A DNA stretch of 64,000 nt from Ehretia macrophylla (GCA_037974665.1 CM075783.1:39197712-39261711); one strand, 5' to 3'; shown: positions 51,130-63,620, numbered from the stretch's first letter. Numbers and translations: made by a program. Notes: generated from the letters alone by a model not told the origin.

Positions 51130-52385
51130 AGCTACTGAAAAAGTATTTAATCAAGATGACCAATAGGAAAGTTCAAGTAGAAATGCCAAGTAGTAACGCC
51201 AAATAGAAGCTCAAATGCAGATACCGTACAAGAATCCCGTTGACACGAATACCGAAGAAGAATAAATTTCAACCAGAAATGCCGAGATAATACCAATAAA
51301 GACTAAAGCAAAGATACTGTAGATGTCATTAATACCACACAATAACGACAAGAAGAATACCTCATGCACGAATCTCCAATAGAAGTCTAACTGTTACTGC
51401 CCGAGAATTCCCAAGCAAGAAGTCAAATAAAAGTTCAAACAAAGGTTCTATCTAGAGGTCCAAAGAAGTACCCCGCTGGTCATGGATTTCATAGAAGAAT
51501 TCCCTGTTAAGAGTGCTGAAGAAAATACCAAGAACCCAATCAAATATATTTCCAAAGTTCCAAAGAAGCCTTCCAAATAATAACCCCATGGAACAACCAA
51601 TTAGATTCCGAGTTTTGCTATCAAATGCTGAGAGGAATGTCAAAGGAAATAACAGAGAAAATATAATGTGCCCAATAAGACAACCAAGTTGAATAACAAA
51701 CATAGTTTCCCAGATGGACAAAAACTCCAAGGATAAACACCGAACTGATGAACAATATACCGAGACCAAACTCTGAGGCCTCTTCACTGTTTGCCAAGTG
51801 AGAACTTCATACAACTTTGCCAACAAGGAAAATACCAAGAGAACGCCTAATAAGAATCTCAAAGAATACCATAAGTAGTATTATTCAATAAGTCTGATAG
51901 GAACTCCAAATACTAAACCTACTGAGGAACACTGAAGAAGATATCCGAGACAATGCTCTAATAAGAAAGTAGCCAAGTTTGCCTAATAAATAAATACTAA
52001 ATAATTGGCCACTGAGAATTCCAGAAATTACCATTGAAGAATTTCCAATCAGGGATGCCAGTATCATACCAATAAAGACAGAGACACATATACCCTAGAT
52101 AATACTGTGCAGTAAGGCTGATTAAAATCCCAATAGCCAAATCCACCGAGAAATGCCAACAAAAGTCTCCAAAGAATACCCATTAAGAAAACCAAAGAAT
52201 GCTCCAAAGAATAACCAAATAAACCCCAAGAGAAAGCTATTCTTTCACAACCGTTAAGCACAGAGGAAGACCATAGAGATTCGCCAATAACCGAGCTCCA
52301 AAAGCAAACACCAATTCCCAAATAAAGGCTAGTCAAATGCCATTCATTTCCTGCCAATCCATACACCTTGAAAAGCCAGCGGTGA
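51130..52385 (-). repeat. Long degenerate 13-bp tandem array, third occurrence
   Basis: On the plus strand units read like AAGTAGAAATGCC, AAGTAGTAACGCC, GTACAAGAATCCC or AATAAGAATACC, which is the reverse complement of the GGTATTCTTATTT family. About 1.25 kb, on the order of 90 units, about two thirds of the interior. The open frames on the minus strand at 51452-52390 are composition artefacts rich in Leu, Phe and Ser. Confidence 0.8.
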
Positions 52386-52864
52386 ACCACTTTCTTCAGG
52401 GGAGGAAGATGACTTACTTACCATTTCAATAGGACATGTATGAATGCCAATATATCACAGTTATACATATGCCTTAAGCTATTATGCCAGCAAGTTTACA
52501 AAATAGTTTATTCAACAAGGTCACTCAAGCATAACAATCAAGTCAAGCACAGCATAATCAATTCAAATCACAGCATAGCTAATTCAAGACATTTCGGTAC
52601 ACACATTACAAGCAATACTTCAAGCAAATAACAATCCACGAGGTCGATTCAATAGGTCAATTCAATGCACAACTAGACACTTTACTTCACTTAGCACACA
52701 ATTAACACATAACACATAACTATATTACATAGGAGCACACATTCATGTCAGGACACATAATCTCACATACAAGCATACACTTTCAAGACACACTTAGCAA
52801 GCACACATTCAAGGACCACTACCCACCAGACCGAGGACCCTGTCCCGGCTTATGAGATAAACAA
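52386..52864 (-). other. Non-coding leader of the small element
   Basis: This AT-rich stretch lies between the primer site and the 13-bp array, with many short ACACATA/AAGCACA-like words but no clear tandem period and no open frame of note. Near the primer site it carries CCTCGGTCTGGTGGGTAGTGG (minus strand, 52814-52836), shared with the leader of the gag-only element (2204-2227). Confidence 0.6.
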
Positions 52865-52876
52865 GCTCTGATACCA
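52865..52876 (-). promoter_or_regulatory. Primer binding site of the small element (initiator tRNA-Met)
   Basis: The reverse complement TGGTATCAGAGC is separated by 2 bp from the 5' LTR at 52879. Confidence 0.93.
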
Positions 52877-52878
52877 CC

Positions 52879-53898
52879 TGTAATACCCCGATCCCTCTCG
52901 AGACCGGGAGTTCTATCAATCGATCTAAACACCCCGACTTTCACTAAGCCGTTTTTCTCCGTTTTTCCATTACACATTCCAATTAAACCACACATTTAGG
53001 CATTCTAGCATATCTAGCATCTTCCTACATCAACAGAATGCGTAACGGAGCAACTTCATCGAAACGGGGGTTTACTATTCACAATTTACTATTCATCACA
53101 CAATTTATATTTCAATTCCAATATTTAACCGCAGAAAATGTTAAAAAGCTAGAAATACATGTTCTACAATCAACAAGGAACATTCTTTAAGCAACAAAAT
53201 GATTAAAACAACAATCTACGCATAAAATCCAAAAATCAAAGTTTAGATACAAATATTTCAAATGTGCAAATAACGATGAAACCCTCACCTTAGACGCTCC
53301 TAGACGCTAGGAAAACCTCGTAGAGTGCCTCGGAAACCACCCCGTGCAAGCTCACGCAAAGATTTGGTGATTTGTAGTTGAAGTTTTCTTTTTTTTTTGT
53401 CTCCTTCTTTTCCTCATGTTTTCAAGTCTTTCTTCTCTGTTTTTTTCGTGTGCAATTCTGCTTATTTAGGGAAAAAAAAAGACAAGTCAAAGGTCAAAGT
53501 TTCGGTCAACCCGCTAAACCAAAACAGCTATGCGCGACCTTACGAAAACGGCCATAATTTCTTCTAGAAAACTCCAATTCATGAACGGTTTGAAGCCTCA
53601 GAAACTAGACTCATAGAGCTTTCCAACCATATATAATTTGCTACCTAACTCTTCCCCAATTGGTTCAGATTTAATTCTAAAGTTGACCCAAAATTTGACT
53701 AACTTAACGTTGCATTTTTTTTATTTCTAATCCCAAGTTTGCCCTTTATTAAACATTTCAAAAATTTTCACATAGTCCTAGTTGGTCAATGTAGATGAAA
53801 AGTCAACTAGTTTGGTCAAAGAAGGTGAAAGGTCAATAAAATGCAATTTAAATGAACTTTAAATGCTATTGAATACATGCCAGGTTCGGGGTATCACA
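52879..53898 (-). repeat. 5' LTR of the small element
   Basis: 1020 bp, about 98.7% identical by eye to the 3' LTR. It is followed directly by the right CTGGG target duplication (53899-53903) and then by the rest of the interrupted satellite monomer. Confidence 0.93.
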
Positions 53899-54387
53899 CT
53901 GGGCCCGCATACTGAGGCGTGGGGCTTGTGACTAGGTATTCGTCGCTCCGGTGCTCATAAATTTTTATCCCTAAGGAGTTACGTGGCCCACAGCATACTA
54001 TTGGAAAGCTCTCCGAGAGCTCTACGACTGGGGCATCAAGCCTACTTGGCTGCGCCTATTTTCGGAGCCCAAAATCGAACATTTTCATCAGTTTCAGGTC
54101 ACTTTTCTACTTTTGGTCTGTTTTTTCGTCCCGGATCGTACGTCGTGACCTGCGAAAAGGATGACAACCTAATTCATCACATTTCTGTTACCGAATCCCA
54201 TGGTACCTTGGGCAAGACAAATTCACTTCACGTAGAGGCTGGGCCCGCAAACCGAGGGCGTGGGGCTTGTGACCAGGTATCCATCGCTCTGGTATCCATA
54301 ACTTTTGATCTGTTACTCGACGCACAGTATACCGTTGGAAAGCTCTCCGAGAGCTCTACGACAGGGTCAACAAGCCTGCTCGGCTGC
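53899..54387 (+). repeat. Satellite segment, about 1.4 monomers
   Basis: It continues the monomer interrupted at 50016 (GGGCCCGC...), contains one further monomer with a shortened GATCTGTTACTCGACGC stretch near 54307, and stops at CTCGGCTGC where the first solo LTR begins. Confidence 0.95.
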
Positions 54388-57300
54388 TGTGAGGCCCGAC
54401 CTCGATTTGCGTGTAATACCTCATTTCGTGTGTCCTAAACTAGATTTTGCGTGCCTTGACCTATGTTTAAGCGTCGTGTTTCGTTTTGTGTGCCTTGCAT
54501 TGAATTACGTGTATAAATTTAGGGTTATGTGCATTTACTTGGGAAATGTGCATTTGTCTCGTAGTTCGTGCCTTACCTCGTATTGCGTGCCCTAGACCTA
54601 GGAAAGAGTGCCCATACGCTAATCAAGAAAGCATCTTACACGAAGCACTTGATCATTAATTAATCCTACAAACTCCACTAACTAATATTAAAATGCTAAT
54701 TCAACTCACTAGATGATGAAATCTCACAAAAAGCTAGACATTCTTATTCTTTATTCTTTATTCTTTTGCATATTCCAAGCACACAAATAAATAATGCTCA
54801 AAACATGACAAAAATTCAGAATTTTGCAAGCCTTGGCCAACCACATGGAGCATTTGAACAAGCATTGCATATTTCAAAGATTATACCTAGACATTCTATA
54901 ACAAGCTCATGACATAAAGCATAAAAAAAATGACTCAAAACTCTACCCAAGGCACCACAATCTCGACCCACTCAATCACCCATGCTAAGATGATTCAAAT
55001 TATGCTCTTGAAGTCACAAATTCTGAAATTTGCAAGCCCATAGCCGATACATGCATCAAAACTCTTCAAAGCTTTTATTTCTTTCTCACATTCTCTCTTT
55101 CTCTTATTAATTCTCTCTCTCTCTCGGCCTTCGCTGCAATTCTAGTCTCCATAGCTTAAGCTCATCATCCTAAGGTTCATCAAGACATACAAGATACTAG
55201 GAAGCTCGACCAAGCAAGCTAGAATGCAAAAAGACACACATGCAAGCTCATAGAACCTTCATTTTGGCTTAGGTATGTTTGATAGCTCATATTTCATTTT
55301 CTTTCTATTCTAGCCACTTGCACATACTAAGAACATGGTTACTAAGCTAGGAATTAGAGAATCTCAAGTTATCTCTCGGCTAAGCAAGGAGAAAAGTCAA
55401 TCTTGTGCACCATCAAGAGCTTTGTGCATCTTCATTATTGTCTTGCTAAGGTGAGGGCTAAAACTCTTTTGAAAAGCTTTCAAAAACCACATGCATGCCT
55501 TTAAATGTCTATTTTTACCTCTGTACTTGTGATATATGTGTGTACATGAGCTTTTGTAAACATGCATGGCAAGATATTTGGCTAGAATGTGAAGATAGAT
55601 GAAATCGCGTAAAGGACAGTCTCCTGACTCGTTGGAGCGAAGTGATTTTGACCAGGTAAATGTTGTTGAAAATGCATGAAAATTGGTAGGTGACTAGTTT
55701 TGCCAGTTCTGAGAAATTTTTATAGAAATAGGTCAAAGCCAATTTTGACTCTAAAGTCTCCAAAATGGCAAAACATCGAAAGGTGTCTAAATCTGGAAAA
55801 TCTGGAAAATGAAGCAGGTTTTTGGCAGTTCACTGTCCTTGTAGAACGAACCAGTTTTTACTTAGTAAATGATATCCAGAATTCATGAAATTTGGTATAC
55901 TGCTATATTTTTCAGTTATGGACATTTTTGTCAGAAATGGACTAAGGCTAAATCTGACCCTAAGGTCCTCAAAAATGACAAGTATTGAAATGTGTACAAA
56001 TCTGGACAGTTTTGCATCGTCTCACGGTTTTGGCTATAACTCTTGAATCCGAACTCCAAATGATGCGAGGTTTGTTTCTGGATTTATTTCACTCCTTAAG
56101 ATTTAATTTGACATTTTGTTCACTGGAATTGGAGATTGTTTTCTTGTCTCAATGATTGTGAGAAAACAGACCATTGCAGTGAGGTTTTCATCTAGTGATA
56201 TGCTTTGAAAATTATTGTAAATTCCCTTGTTGTATTAAATGCTTGGGATTGTGGCACTTGGATGTTGTGTGGAATGTTTTGAATGCTTGAGGGTGTTTTA
56301 ATTAATCGATGCATGGCTTGAGTTTAATTACGGGACAACTTGGTCCTTAATCGCACGGGTAAGCATGAATTGAAACCCTAGTGACTAGGAAAACTCACTA
56401 AGTGTTGATCCTATAGATATCGTGTTTGATTATATGATTAGTAGGCTGCTCGTAGTTGCCCTTATAGCCCTAAATGTGATTCCGATAATTACATGTTGAC
56501 AAGTATGCCTTTCTTGCACCCGGTCCCACGTAGATGTCGTTGCATGTTGTATAATCTTTTTATTTGATTGCATGAACCCCTAAATGAGTTATATGACTTG
56601 ATTCACATGTGTTACATGGCTGTCCATTTAATATTCATATAACTCCATGCATTTTACAAGTGAAATTGCCTGTCATAGCATGCCTTGCGTGTTACTTGTC
56701 AATGTGCAATCTTATAACTGCCCGGAGGCAACCTATTTTGTTGTCCTCCTAATGTGATATATTAAATGTCATAAATGTGCATTGCATACAAGGTTGCAAC
56801 CTTTCATTCTGGCATGGTAGCATTTCACGCACACTGGGCGGCATCGGGCTTGCCGGTGCAACCATGACTACCATTGTCCAATTCCCTCTCTCGCTTGGGG
56901 GCTAGACTTCCTCGGAGAGTTGGATCGTAGGATTTCGAGGTACATCCAGAGTACACCCATTTGGCGTGATAAGTGGAAGATTTGAAGTCGGCCGCAATAA
57001 CTGATACTGGAAATGAATTGAGAGCAAAAGCTCACCGTATCCTTTTCACTATGTGTATAAGTATTCTCGCTTGGTTCCTAGAGGACCTTGGGGAGGAAAG
57101 ACGGGTAATTGTGTTCTTTTATTTTTATATTACATTATGAACTTACTTGTGATATATGTCATGGTTGCAAAAAGGGTTTTCATAAGTTTAACCAGAAAAA
57201 GAGTTTCAAAACGTATTTCTCGTTCCCCCTAGCTGAATTCATAAGGACCCACCCTCTTTTATCATCTCAGGTGAAGAAGACCAGGAACAGGTACCCGAGG

Positions 57301-57961
57301 ACAACGTGCCTTTTGATGACTCCTTGGAATGATTGCTTGCCCTACGTGCCTTACTTGACTATGGCCATTTTGTGAACGATATGTTGCTTGAGGACTATTT
57401 CTAATGTTGCTTGTTATTGTATTGTAAATGACCCCCGTTGTAATTTGGGGTCTAATTTTGGCTTGTACTGATCATAACTAGTTAGACACTCTTATGGTCG
57501 TTTTTGCTATCGCTACTGGTTAGTATCTATCACAGGTTTATAAAGTATCAGGTAAATGATTAAGTAAAATGAATCTATCCAATCTTAAGCAGGTACTCAT
57601 TGTTAAGTTAAGATCAACAGGTACTTTTGTAACAAGGATTAACAAACAAACGAGACATAGTATCATGCTAGGTTATTAGTCAAACGAGACTTCGAGATAA
57701 CTAGTAGGCGTTTTGATGGGTGATAAATAGTCATCTTAGTTGGAAATGAAATTGAGATTGGAAATTTTGAGGCGTTTATAGAATTAGGTCAAACTAAAGA
57801 GCCCAATTACTGCTGTTATGCTGCCGGTTTTTCAGAGAATTTGTGGAGTTTAGGCTCAACGTTAAGTGTTAAACTTTCATGAACGATTAATTACGTGATA
57901 TGACTTGAATGTTTAGATCACACCCTAGTATAACCTTTATAGGTCGGGTTGGGGCGTGACA
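54388..57961 (+). mobile_element. Solo LTR of the Tekay family, 3574 bp
   Basis: It starts TGTGAGGCCCGACC and ends GGTTGGGGCGTGACA, the termini of the chromovirus LTR, with the same total length. It is flanked by a perfect target duplication GCTGC (54383-54387 and 57962-57966) inside a satellite monomer, so one LTR of an element once inserted here remains. Known: solo LTRs arise by recombination between the two LTRs of one element. It is about 85-90% identical to the chromovirus LTR by eye, hence clearly older or from another subfamily. Confidence 0.93.
55656..56025 (+). repeat. 209-bp imperfect tandem duplication inside the solo LTR
   Basis: Two units start GTAAATG at 55656 and 55865 and share the order: TGAAA(A)TTGGTA, TCAGAAATGG/ATAGGTCAAAGCC, CTGACCCTAAGG-like, CAAAA-TGGCAAA and GTGTCTAAATCTGGA. 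The same 209-bp spacing is seen in the second solo LTR (61309 and 61518), so the duplication is a family trait. Confidence 0.78.
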
Positions 57962-59868
57962 GCTGCGCCTATTTTCAGAAACCTAAATCGAACATTTTCA
58001 TCAGTTTCGGGATACATTTCTTCTTTTGCGCTATTTTTTGATCCCGGATTGTACGTCGTGAGCGGCGAAAAGGACGACAACCTAATCCATCACATTTCTA
58101 TTACCGAATCCCACAGCACCTTGGGCAAGACAATTTCACTTCACGTAGAGGCTGGGCCCGTAAACCTAGGGCGTAGGGCTTGTGACCAGGTGTCCGTCGC
58201 TCTGGTACCCGTAACTTTTGATCCGTAACAAGTTATGCGGCTCACAACATACCCTTGGAAAGCTCACCGAGAGCTCACAACATACCCTTGGATGTACCGA
58301 TTTTCGGAGCCCAAAATCAAACATTTTCATCAATTCCGGGATACTTTTCTACTTTTGCTTTGTTTTTCCGTCCCGGATCGTACGTCGTGAGCCGCGAAAA
58401 AGATGACAACCTAATCCATCACGTTTCTATTACCGAATCCCATGGCACCTTGGGCAAGACAACTTCACTTCACGTAGAGGCTGGGCTCGCAAACCGAGGG
58501 CGTGGGGCTTGTGACCAGGTATCCGTCGCTCTAGTGCCCATAACTTTTGATCCGTAAGGAGTTACGCGGTTCACATGATACCATTGGAAAGCTCTCCGAG
58601 AGCTCTACGACAGGGGCAGAAAAATTGCTCTACTGTAACTATTTTCGGAGCCCAAAATTGAACGTTTTCATCAATTTTGGGATATTTTTCTTCTTTTGCG
58701 CTGTTTTTTTGTCCTGGATCGTACGTCGTGAGCCTCGAAAAGGATGTCAACCTAATCCATCACATTTTTATTATTGAATCCCACGACACCTTAGGCAAGA
58801 CAACTTCACTTCACGTAGAGGCTAGGCCCGCAAACCGAGTGCGTGGGACTTGTGATCAGGTACCCGTCGCTGCGGTGCCCATAACTTTTGATCCGTAAGG
58901 AGTTAAGCGGCGCACAACATACCGTTTGAAAGCTATTCGAGAGCTCTATGACAGGGGCAGCAAAACTGAGCAGCTACACTTGTTTTCGAGCCCAAAATCG
59001 AAAATTTTCATCAGTTTCTAGACACTTTTCTTTTTTGGCGCTGTTTTTCCATCCCGGATCGTACGTCGTGAGCTTCGAAAAGGAAGATAACCTAATTCAT
59101 CACATTTCTATTATCGAATCCCACGGCACATTGGGAAAGACAACTTCACTTCACGTAGAGGCTGGGCCCGCAAACTGAGGGCGTGGGGCATGTGACCAGG
59201 TATCCGTTGCTCCGATGCCCATTACTTTTGATCCGTAAGGAGTTACGTGCCGTACAATATACCGTTGGAAAGCTCTCCGAGAGCTCTATGATGGGGGGAG
59301 TAAAACTACTTAGCTGCACCTATTTTTAAAGCCCAAAATCAAACGTTTTCATCAGTTTCGGGATACTTTTCTTCTTTTGCGATGTTTTTTCGTCCCGGAT
59401 CGTACGTCGTGAGCCGCAAAAAGGACGACAACCTAATCCATCATATTTTTATTACCGAATCCCATGGCACTTTGGGCAAGACAAATTCACTTCACGTAGA
59501 GGCTAGGCTCGCAAACCGAGGGCGTGGGGCTTGTGACTAGGTATCCATCGCTCCGGTGCCAATAACTTTTGATTTGTATGGAGTTACGCGGCGCACAACA
59601 TACCGTTAGAAAGCTCTCCGAGAGCTCTACGACGGGAGCAGTAGGCCTGCTCGACTTTGCCTATTTTTAGAGCCCAAAATCGAATGTTTTCATCAGTTTT
59701 GGAATACTTTTCTTCCTTTGCTCTGTTTTTTCATCCCGAATCGTACGTCGTGAGCCGCGAAAATGACGATAACCTAATCCATCACATTTCTATTACCGAA
59801 TCCCATGACACCTTGGGCAAGACAACTTCACTTCACGTAGAGGCTAGGCCCGCAAACCGAGGACGTGG
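57962..59868 (+). repeat. Satellite segment, about 5.6 monomers
   Basis: It resumes at GCTGCGCCTATTTTC after the solo LTR. The monomer at 58218 is rearranged: CTCACAACATACCCTTGGA occurs twice within 45 bp (near 58240 and 58275) and part of the following sequence is missing. It ends at GAGGACGTGG before the second solo LTR. Confidence 0.95.
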
Positions 59869-62800
59869 TGTGAGGCCCGACCCCAAATGACGTGTCATAC
59901 ATCGATTTACGTGCCATAGACCTAGAATTATAAGATTGACCTTGGATTACGTGCCCTATATTGGTTTTCATGCACACCTCGTCATACGTGCCTTGATCTA
60001 GAATTGTGTGCCTAATCCTCGACTTACGTGCCCTGACTTTGAATTGCATGTGTTACCTCGTTTCATGTGCCCTAACCTTAAACTGCGTGCCTTAACCTAG
60101 GTTTAAGAGTTGTTCCTCGATTTACATGCCTTGCATTGGTTTACGTGCATTCATTTAGGGTTGCGTGCATTTACTTGGAATACATGTATTTATCTCGTAG
60201 TTCGTGCCTTATCTCGTAGTGCGTGCCCTAGACCTAGAAAAACATGCCTACACACTAATCAAGAAAGCATCCTACATGAAGTACTAGACTATAGAATAAT
60301 CCTACAAACTCCACTAACTATATTCTAATCCTAAGTCAATGCACTAGTAGACAAAACGCTAAACACTAAACATTCTTTATTCCTATTTCTTTTTGCAAAA
60401 CCCATACACCTCAAATTCCACACTTATTATAACTTATAATACCTTAATTTGAATCTGAAATTTCAGCCTTGTATAGCTCATTTGGCAGACCATATGTAGA
60501 CAATTTAACAAGCCTTGCATAATTTAAAACATTCCTAGACAAGCCAATGACACAATGCATAAAAAAATAAAACCAAACACACCTACCAAGCTTCACTTTC
60601 TCGACCAAAACACCCCATGCTTCCTCACATTTTAATAATGCACAATGACTAAGGAATTTTCAGAAATTGTAGAGCTCTAGGCCGACACATGCATTCAAAA
60701 ACATCCTCAAAGCATCTTCAACCTCATTTTTGTTTTCAAACCTTCTCTCAAGCTCTCATCTCCTCTCTCTCTCTCTCTCGGCAATGGCTGCTTCATGAAC
60801 CATCATAGCTTAAGCTCATCTCCTAAGGTTCACCTAGGCACTTAGGGACTCTAGGAAGCTCGACCAAGCAAGCAGGAAGCAAGAAACGCATGCAAGCTTA
60901 CAAAAACCCTTCATTTCGGCCCTAGGTATATTTTGCTAGCTTTCTTCCATTTCTTTTGGTTTCACCCACATGTACACCATCCTCACAATGCTAACTCAGT
61001 TAGGAACCAAAGAACCACAAGTCATCTCTCGGCCAAGCAAGAAAGAAGCTTCATTGGTGCATATTCAAGAATATTGTGCATCTTCATCTATTAACTTGCT
61101 AAGGTGAGGGTTAAAACTCTTTTAAAAGCTTTAAAAAATCACATGTATGCCTTCATATGACTATATTTACCTCTGTAGTTGTTGTATATGTGTGTATATG
61201 AGCTTATATGACCATGCATGGCTAGATTCTTGGCTAGAACTTGAAGATAGGTAATAATCGAGTAGCTGGCAGATTTCTGACTTGATAGAGCATAGTGCAT
61301 TTGGCCTAGTAAATGATGTTGAAAATGCATGAAAATTGGTAGGTGACTATTTTTGCCAATTCTGAGAATTTTTTGTATAAATAGGCCAAGGCCAATTTTG
61401 ACTCTAAGGTCTCCAAAATGGCAAAACATCGAAAGGTGTCTAAATCTGGAAAATCTGGAAAAATGGAGCAGGTTTTGGCAGTTCACTATCCTTGTAGAAC
61501 GAAACAGTTTTGGCCTTGTAAATGATATTAAAAATGCACAAAATTTGATAGGTTGCTATATTTTTCAGTTATGGAAATTTTTGTCAGAAATAGACTAAAG
61601 CTAAATCTGACCCTAAAACCTTAAATAATGGCAAGTATTGAGATATGTACTAATCTTGACAGTTTTGCATAGTCTCACGGTTTTAGCTATAACTCTTGAA
61701 TCCGAACTCCAAATGATGCGAGGTTTGTTTCTAGATTTAAATCACTCATTAAGATTTAATTTCATATTTTTTTCACTTAAATTGGAGATTGTTGGTTTGT
61801 CTAAATGAATGTGGAAAAACAGACCATTGCAGTGAAGTTTTTGTTAGTGATATGCTTAGAATCATGTTGAGACCTTGCTTGGGGTATTGAATGCTTGGAA
61901 TTGTAATACTTGGATTTGTGTGGACTGTTGTGGTTGGTTGAAGTTGTTTAATGTGATTGATGTATGGTTTGGGATCATTAATCGATGAATGGTATGCTTA
62001 ATCGCACGTTTAAGCACGAAATTGAGACCCTAACGCTTATGACTTTTGTTAAGAGATGGCCTATTGGTTAAATGTGTCAAATTGTGTGGTTAATAGGCTG
62101 CCCGTATTTGTCCTTATAGCTCTAAATGTGATATCCAATGACTGCATGTTGCTAAGTGAGCTATTATTGTGTCCGGTCTCTTATAAACATTGTTGTGTGC
62201 TTGTATAAACTTATGACTTGATACGTGAACCCCGAAATGAGTTATATGACTTGATTTACATGCGTTAATCGGCTTCCCGTTTAATGTTCATATGACTCTA
62301 CATGTTTTACAAAATGAAAATTCACGTTAAGCATGCCTCATGTGTTTACCTATCTTTGTGCGATCTTATAAATGCTCGGAGACAACCTACTTTGCTGTCC
62401 TCCTAATGTGATATGTTAAATGTTATAATTGTGCATTGCATACAAGGTTGCAACCTTTCTTTCTGTCATGGTAGTGTTTCACGCACACCAGGCGGCATCG
62501 GGCTTGCCAGTGCTACAGTGACTACCATGGACCAATTCCCTCTCTCACTTAGGGGCTAGACTTCCTCGGAGAGTTGGGTCGTAGGATTTCGGGGTACATC
62601 CGGAGTACACCCATTTGGCGTGATAAGTGGATGATTTGAAGTCGGCCGCAACAACTGTTATTGGAAATGAATTGAGAGCAAAAGCTCACCGTATCCTTTT
62701 CACTATATGATTAAGTACTCTTGCTTGGTTCATAGAGGACCTCGGGGAGGAAAGACGGGTAATTGTGTTCGTTTATATTTATATTATGTTATAAACTTAC

Positions 62801-63620
62801 TTGTGTTATATGTCATGCTTTCAAAAAGGGTTTTTCATATTTTAACCGGGAAAAGGGTTTTCACAACATATTTCTTGTTCCCCCTCGCTGAGTTCATAAG
62901 GACTCACCCTCTTTTATCATCACAAGTGAAGAAGATCAGGAATAGGTACCCAAGGATAACGTACCTATTGATGACTCCTTGGGGTGATTGCCTGCCCTAC
63001 GTGTCTTACTTGACTGTGGCTATTTTGTGAACGATATGTTTGTTTTAAAGACTATCTCTTATGTTGTTGTCGTTGTTATTGTAAATGACCCCCGTTGTAA
63101 TTTGGGGTCTAATTTTGGCTTGTACTGACTATGACTAGACGACGCTCTCTTGTGAGTTGCTATTACTGTTTTGATTTAGTAACTACCATAGGCAACTCAA
63201 TCACTAGGTGAAGAAATCAATGATTTAACTCTATCTAATTATACCTAGGTACTCAATAGTATGCTAAGATCAACAGGTACTTGTGTAATAGGAATTCAAC
63301 AAATAAATGGGACATAGTTATCATGCTAGGTTATTAATCAAACGAGACTTTCAAGATAACTAGTAGGCATATCGGTTGATGATGGATGTAATCTTAGTTG
63401 AAATCGAATCAATGATTGGAAGTTTTGAGGCATTTTAGAAAATAGGTCAAACCAAAGGTCTTAAACATAGCCGTCATGCTGCTGGATTTTCAGAAAATAT
63501 TTTGGAGTTCTAAATCAATGTTAAGTATTAATCGTAAGAAATGACCAAGTCGTACAAATAGCGTAAAAGAATTAGGTCATTCCCTAGTCTAGCCTCCATA
63601 GGTCGGGTTGGGGCATGACA
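59869..63620 (+). mobile_element. Second Tekay-type solo LTR, 3752 bp, divergent subfamily
   Basis: It starts TGTGAGGCCCGACC and ends GGTTGGGGCATGACA. It is flanked by a perfect target duplication CGTGG (59864-59868 and 63621-63625) within a monomer. Block order matches the first solo LTR (including the 209-bp duplication and the CACCAGGCGGCATCGGGC block near 62485), but identity looks like only about 75-80% by eye, and it has a longer 5' part with extra CGTGCC-type repeats. It is the oldest-looking insertion of this family here. Confidence 0.92.
59880..60245 (+). repeat. Degenerate roughly 20-25-bp subrepeats at the 5' end of the Tekay LTR
   Basis: The word (A/G)CGTGCC with a preceding TCG(T)A-TT and a following CTAGACCTAG/TTGAC recurs about every 20-25 bp from 59885 to 60230. 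A shorter version is at 54395-54600 in the first solo LTR, and in reverse at 27990-28205 and 36385-36605. Confidence 0.6.

Larger units (their letters stand above)
50017..53898 (-). mobile_element. Small non-coding LTR retrotransposon in the satellite
   Basis: Seen: LTRs of 1022 and 1020 bp (50017-51038 and 52879-53898), a tRNA-Met primer site and a polypurine tract in correct places for the minus strand, and a perfect 5-bp target duplication CTGGG. The 1840-bp interior holds only a leader of about 480 bp and a 13-bp tandem array of about 1.25 kb. No gag or pol motif is present, so it is a LARD/TRIM-like passenger. About 13 substitutions between the LTRs (about 1.3% by eye) suggest roughly half a million years. 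It is structurally whole as a non-coding element. Confidence 0.92.

Noticed and set aside
57109-57375. Open frame with a CX2CX2C-like word in the first solo LTR, with a similar tail at 62707-63030
   Set aside because: The Cys word is absent in the second LTR. The shared tail is explained by LTR homology, and no start or codon bias supports a gene.
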